Shown: piece after piece, positions 6,005 to 6,796 of the stretch
Layout of the letters: every line of letters begins with the position of its first letter
Position numbering within the stretch: position 1 is the first letter of the stretch
Assembly (NCBI GenBank): GCA_003241645.1
Contig: QFOX01000083.1
Coordinates: forward strand, 1 to 6,796
Direction: 5' to 3'
Length of the DNA stretch: 6,796 nucleotides
DNA from: Azospirillum brasilense
GTDB lineage: Bacteria; Pseudomonadota; Alphaproteobacteria; Rickettsiales; UBA3002
The notes under the pieces: model-generated
What the model saw: the letters and a program-made list of their open reading frames with translations, nothing else
Told to the model about the DNA's origin: nothing
Databases searched by the model: none
Position numbers and translations under genes: made by a program

Positions 6005-6748
6005 TTACGCGGCTTTCTGGCCGAGGGCAGCGTCGTAGTTGCTGGCCGCGAATTCCCAGTTCACCAGCTTGTCCAGGAAGGTCTGCAGGAAATCCGGACG
6101 GCGGTTCTGGTAGTCGAGGTAGTAGGCATGTTCCCACACATCGCAGGTGAGGATGGCGGTGTTGCCAGTGACGAGCGGCAGCTCCGCATTCGGCGTTTTG
6201 GTCACGCTGAGTTTGCCCGATTTGTCGGCCACCAGCCACGCCCAGCCCGAGCCGAACTGGCCGATGCCCGCGTTCTTGAATTCTTCAGCGAACTTCTCGA
6301 TGCTGCCGAAATCCTTCTCGATGCGCGCGGCAAGCGCGCCGGTGGGTTTGCCACCGCCATTCGGCTTCATGCTGTTCCAGAAGAAGGTGTGGTTCCACAC
6401 TTGCGCCGCGTTATTGAACAGCGGCTGGTTCTTCTTTTCCCATGCGGCCACGATGATGTCTTCCAGCGCTTTGCCTTCCAGCTCGGTGCCGGCGATGAGT
6501 TCGTTCGTTTTTACCACGTAGGCGTTGTGGTGCTTGCCATGGTGGAATTCCAGCGTACGGGCAGAGATGCTGGGCTCCAGCGCGTCTTTGGCGTAGGGAA
6601 GTTCGGGCAGGGTAATGGCGGTCATTTTGGTCTCTCCGGCTGTGGGTGATGGGGGGGTAGTCGCACGGGCGAACGCAAGGTTGCCGCTGGCGGCTACAGC
6701 CACACCGGCCATGCTGAACCTTAGGAAATCCCGACGTGAAACGCCCAT
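6005..6748 (-). CDS. sodB: Iron superoxide dismutase with twin-arginine leader
   Basis: Converts superoxide to oxygen and hydrogen peroxide. The 247-residue full form has an export leader: SRRDFLR (4-10) fits the Tat motif, followed by a hydrophobic stretch (11-22) and AFA (25-27) as a likely cut site. The linker 28-41 is Thr/Pro-rich; then comes a complete enzyme from MTAITLPELPYAKDALEP (42-59). Metal ligands are His69, His120, Asp203 and His207 (DVWEHAYY, 203-210). Gln116 in NNAAQVWNH is the residue typical of iron rather than manganese enzymes. Tat export suits a protein folded with its metal before transport, and would place the enzyme in the periplasm. The ATG at 6748 has AAGAGG 6 bases upstream. 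Met42 (6625) also has a good ribosome binding site and is the usual start of cytoplasmic SodB, so two forms may be made. The gene is alone on its strand. Confidence 0.95.
   Translation of the reverse strand: MGVSRRDFLRFSMAGVAVAASGNLAFARATTPPSPTAGETKMTAITLPELPYAKDALEPSISARTLEFHHGKHHNAYVVKTNELIAGTELEGKALEDIIVAAWEKKNQPLFNNAAQVWNHTFFWNSMKPNGGGKPTGALAARIEKDFGSIEKFAEEFKNAGIGQFGSGWAWLVADKSGKLSVTKTPNAELPLVTGNTAILTCDVWEHAYYLDYQNRRPDFLQTFLDKLVNWEFAASNYDAALGQKAA
6631..6637 (-). promoter_or_regulatory. Internal ribosome binding site in the superoxide dismutase gene
   Basis: Read on the minus strand, GGAGAGA is followed by 5 bases (CCAAA) and an in-frame ATG (6623-6625). This is as good as any start signal in the window and would yield a 206-residue cytoplasmic enzyme without the Tat leader. 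Confidence 0.6.
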
Positions 6749-6754
6749 GTGCTA

Positions 6755-6760
6755 CCTCTT
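6755..6760 (-). promoter_or_regulatory. Ribosome binding site of the Tat-leader form of SodB
   Basis: AAGAGG on the minus strand lies 6 bases before the ATG at 6748 and supports translation of the long, exported form. In the remaining bases 6761-6796 I see no convincing promoter boxes. Confidence 0.65.
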
Positions 6761-6796
6761 TGTGCGGCTAGTAGATACGCGCGTTGTGGCGGAATT

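Noticed and set aside
1..6796. Mobile element, prophage, CRISPR array, toxin-antitoxin or defence system
   Set aside because: No transposase, integrase, terminal repeats, regularly spaced repeats or defence domains are seen. All the genes are recognisable housekeeping or small hypothetical families.

Overview
The window is about 6.8 kb of gene-dense, GC-rich chromosomal DNA (roughly 60% GC by eye). It holds eight complete protein genes and one that is cut off by the window's left edge. The proteins look proteobacterial, most likely alphaproteobacterial: the L33 is the zinc-free type with an alphaproteobacterial flavour, YajC and SecD are followed by an Mth938-like protein as in many alphaproteobacteria, and the SOD is of the iron type. 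I cannot assign a genus. I see no transposase, phage gene, CRISPR array, tRNA or rRNA. No gap between genes exceeds about 115 bases.

Layout. (1) 1-1824, plus strand: the 3' two-thirds of a class I photolyase gene, then a secreted alpha/beta hydrolase 22 bases downstream with a good ribosome binding site. (2) 1827-3211, minus strand: galU, followed by a small secreted cupin gene whose ATG overlaps the galU stop (ATGA). This pair converges on the hydrolase gene with only 2 bases between. (3) 3212-3325: a divergent promoter region with a consensus -35 box facing rpmG. (4) 3326-5956, plus strand: a tight operon of rpmG (L33), yajC, secD and an Mth938-like gene, closed by a strong bidirectional terminator at 5958-5990. 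(5) 6005-6748, minus strand: an iron superoxide dismutase gene with a twin-arginine leader, with 48 bases of upstream DNA to the window end.

How they work together. rpmG-yajC-secD links ribosome production with the Sec translocon's accessory complex. The usual partner secF is missing from its expected place between secD and the Mth938-like gene. The photolyase and the superoxide dismutase both deal with light or oxygen damage, but they are separate units. GalU makes UDP-glucose for envelope polysaccharide. The hydrolase and cupin have signal peptides and probably act in the periplasm.

Most interesting signals: a hairpin-rich DNA segment sitting in frame inside galU, which resembles a protein-coding palindromic repeat of the Rickettsia palindromic element kind; a superoxide dismutase gene with two well-formed translation starts, one giving a Tat-exported form and one a cytoplasmic form, with a seven-C tract between them; and the secF gap. 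Nothing here amounts to an obvious new multi-gene system; most of the window is housekeeping DNA with a few odd details.
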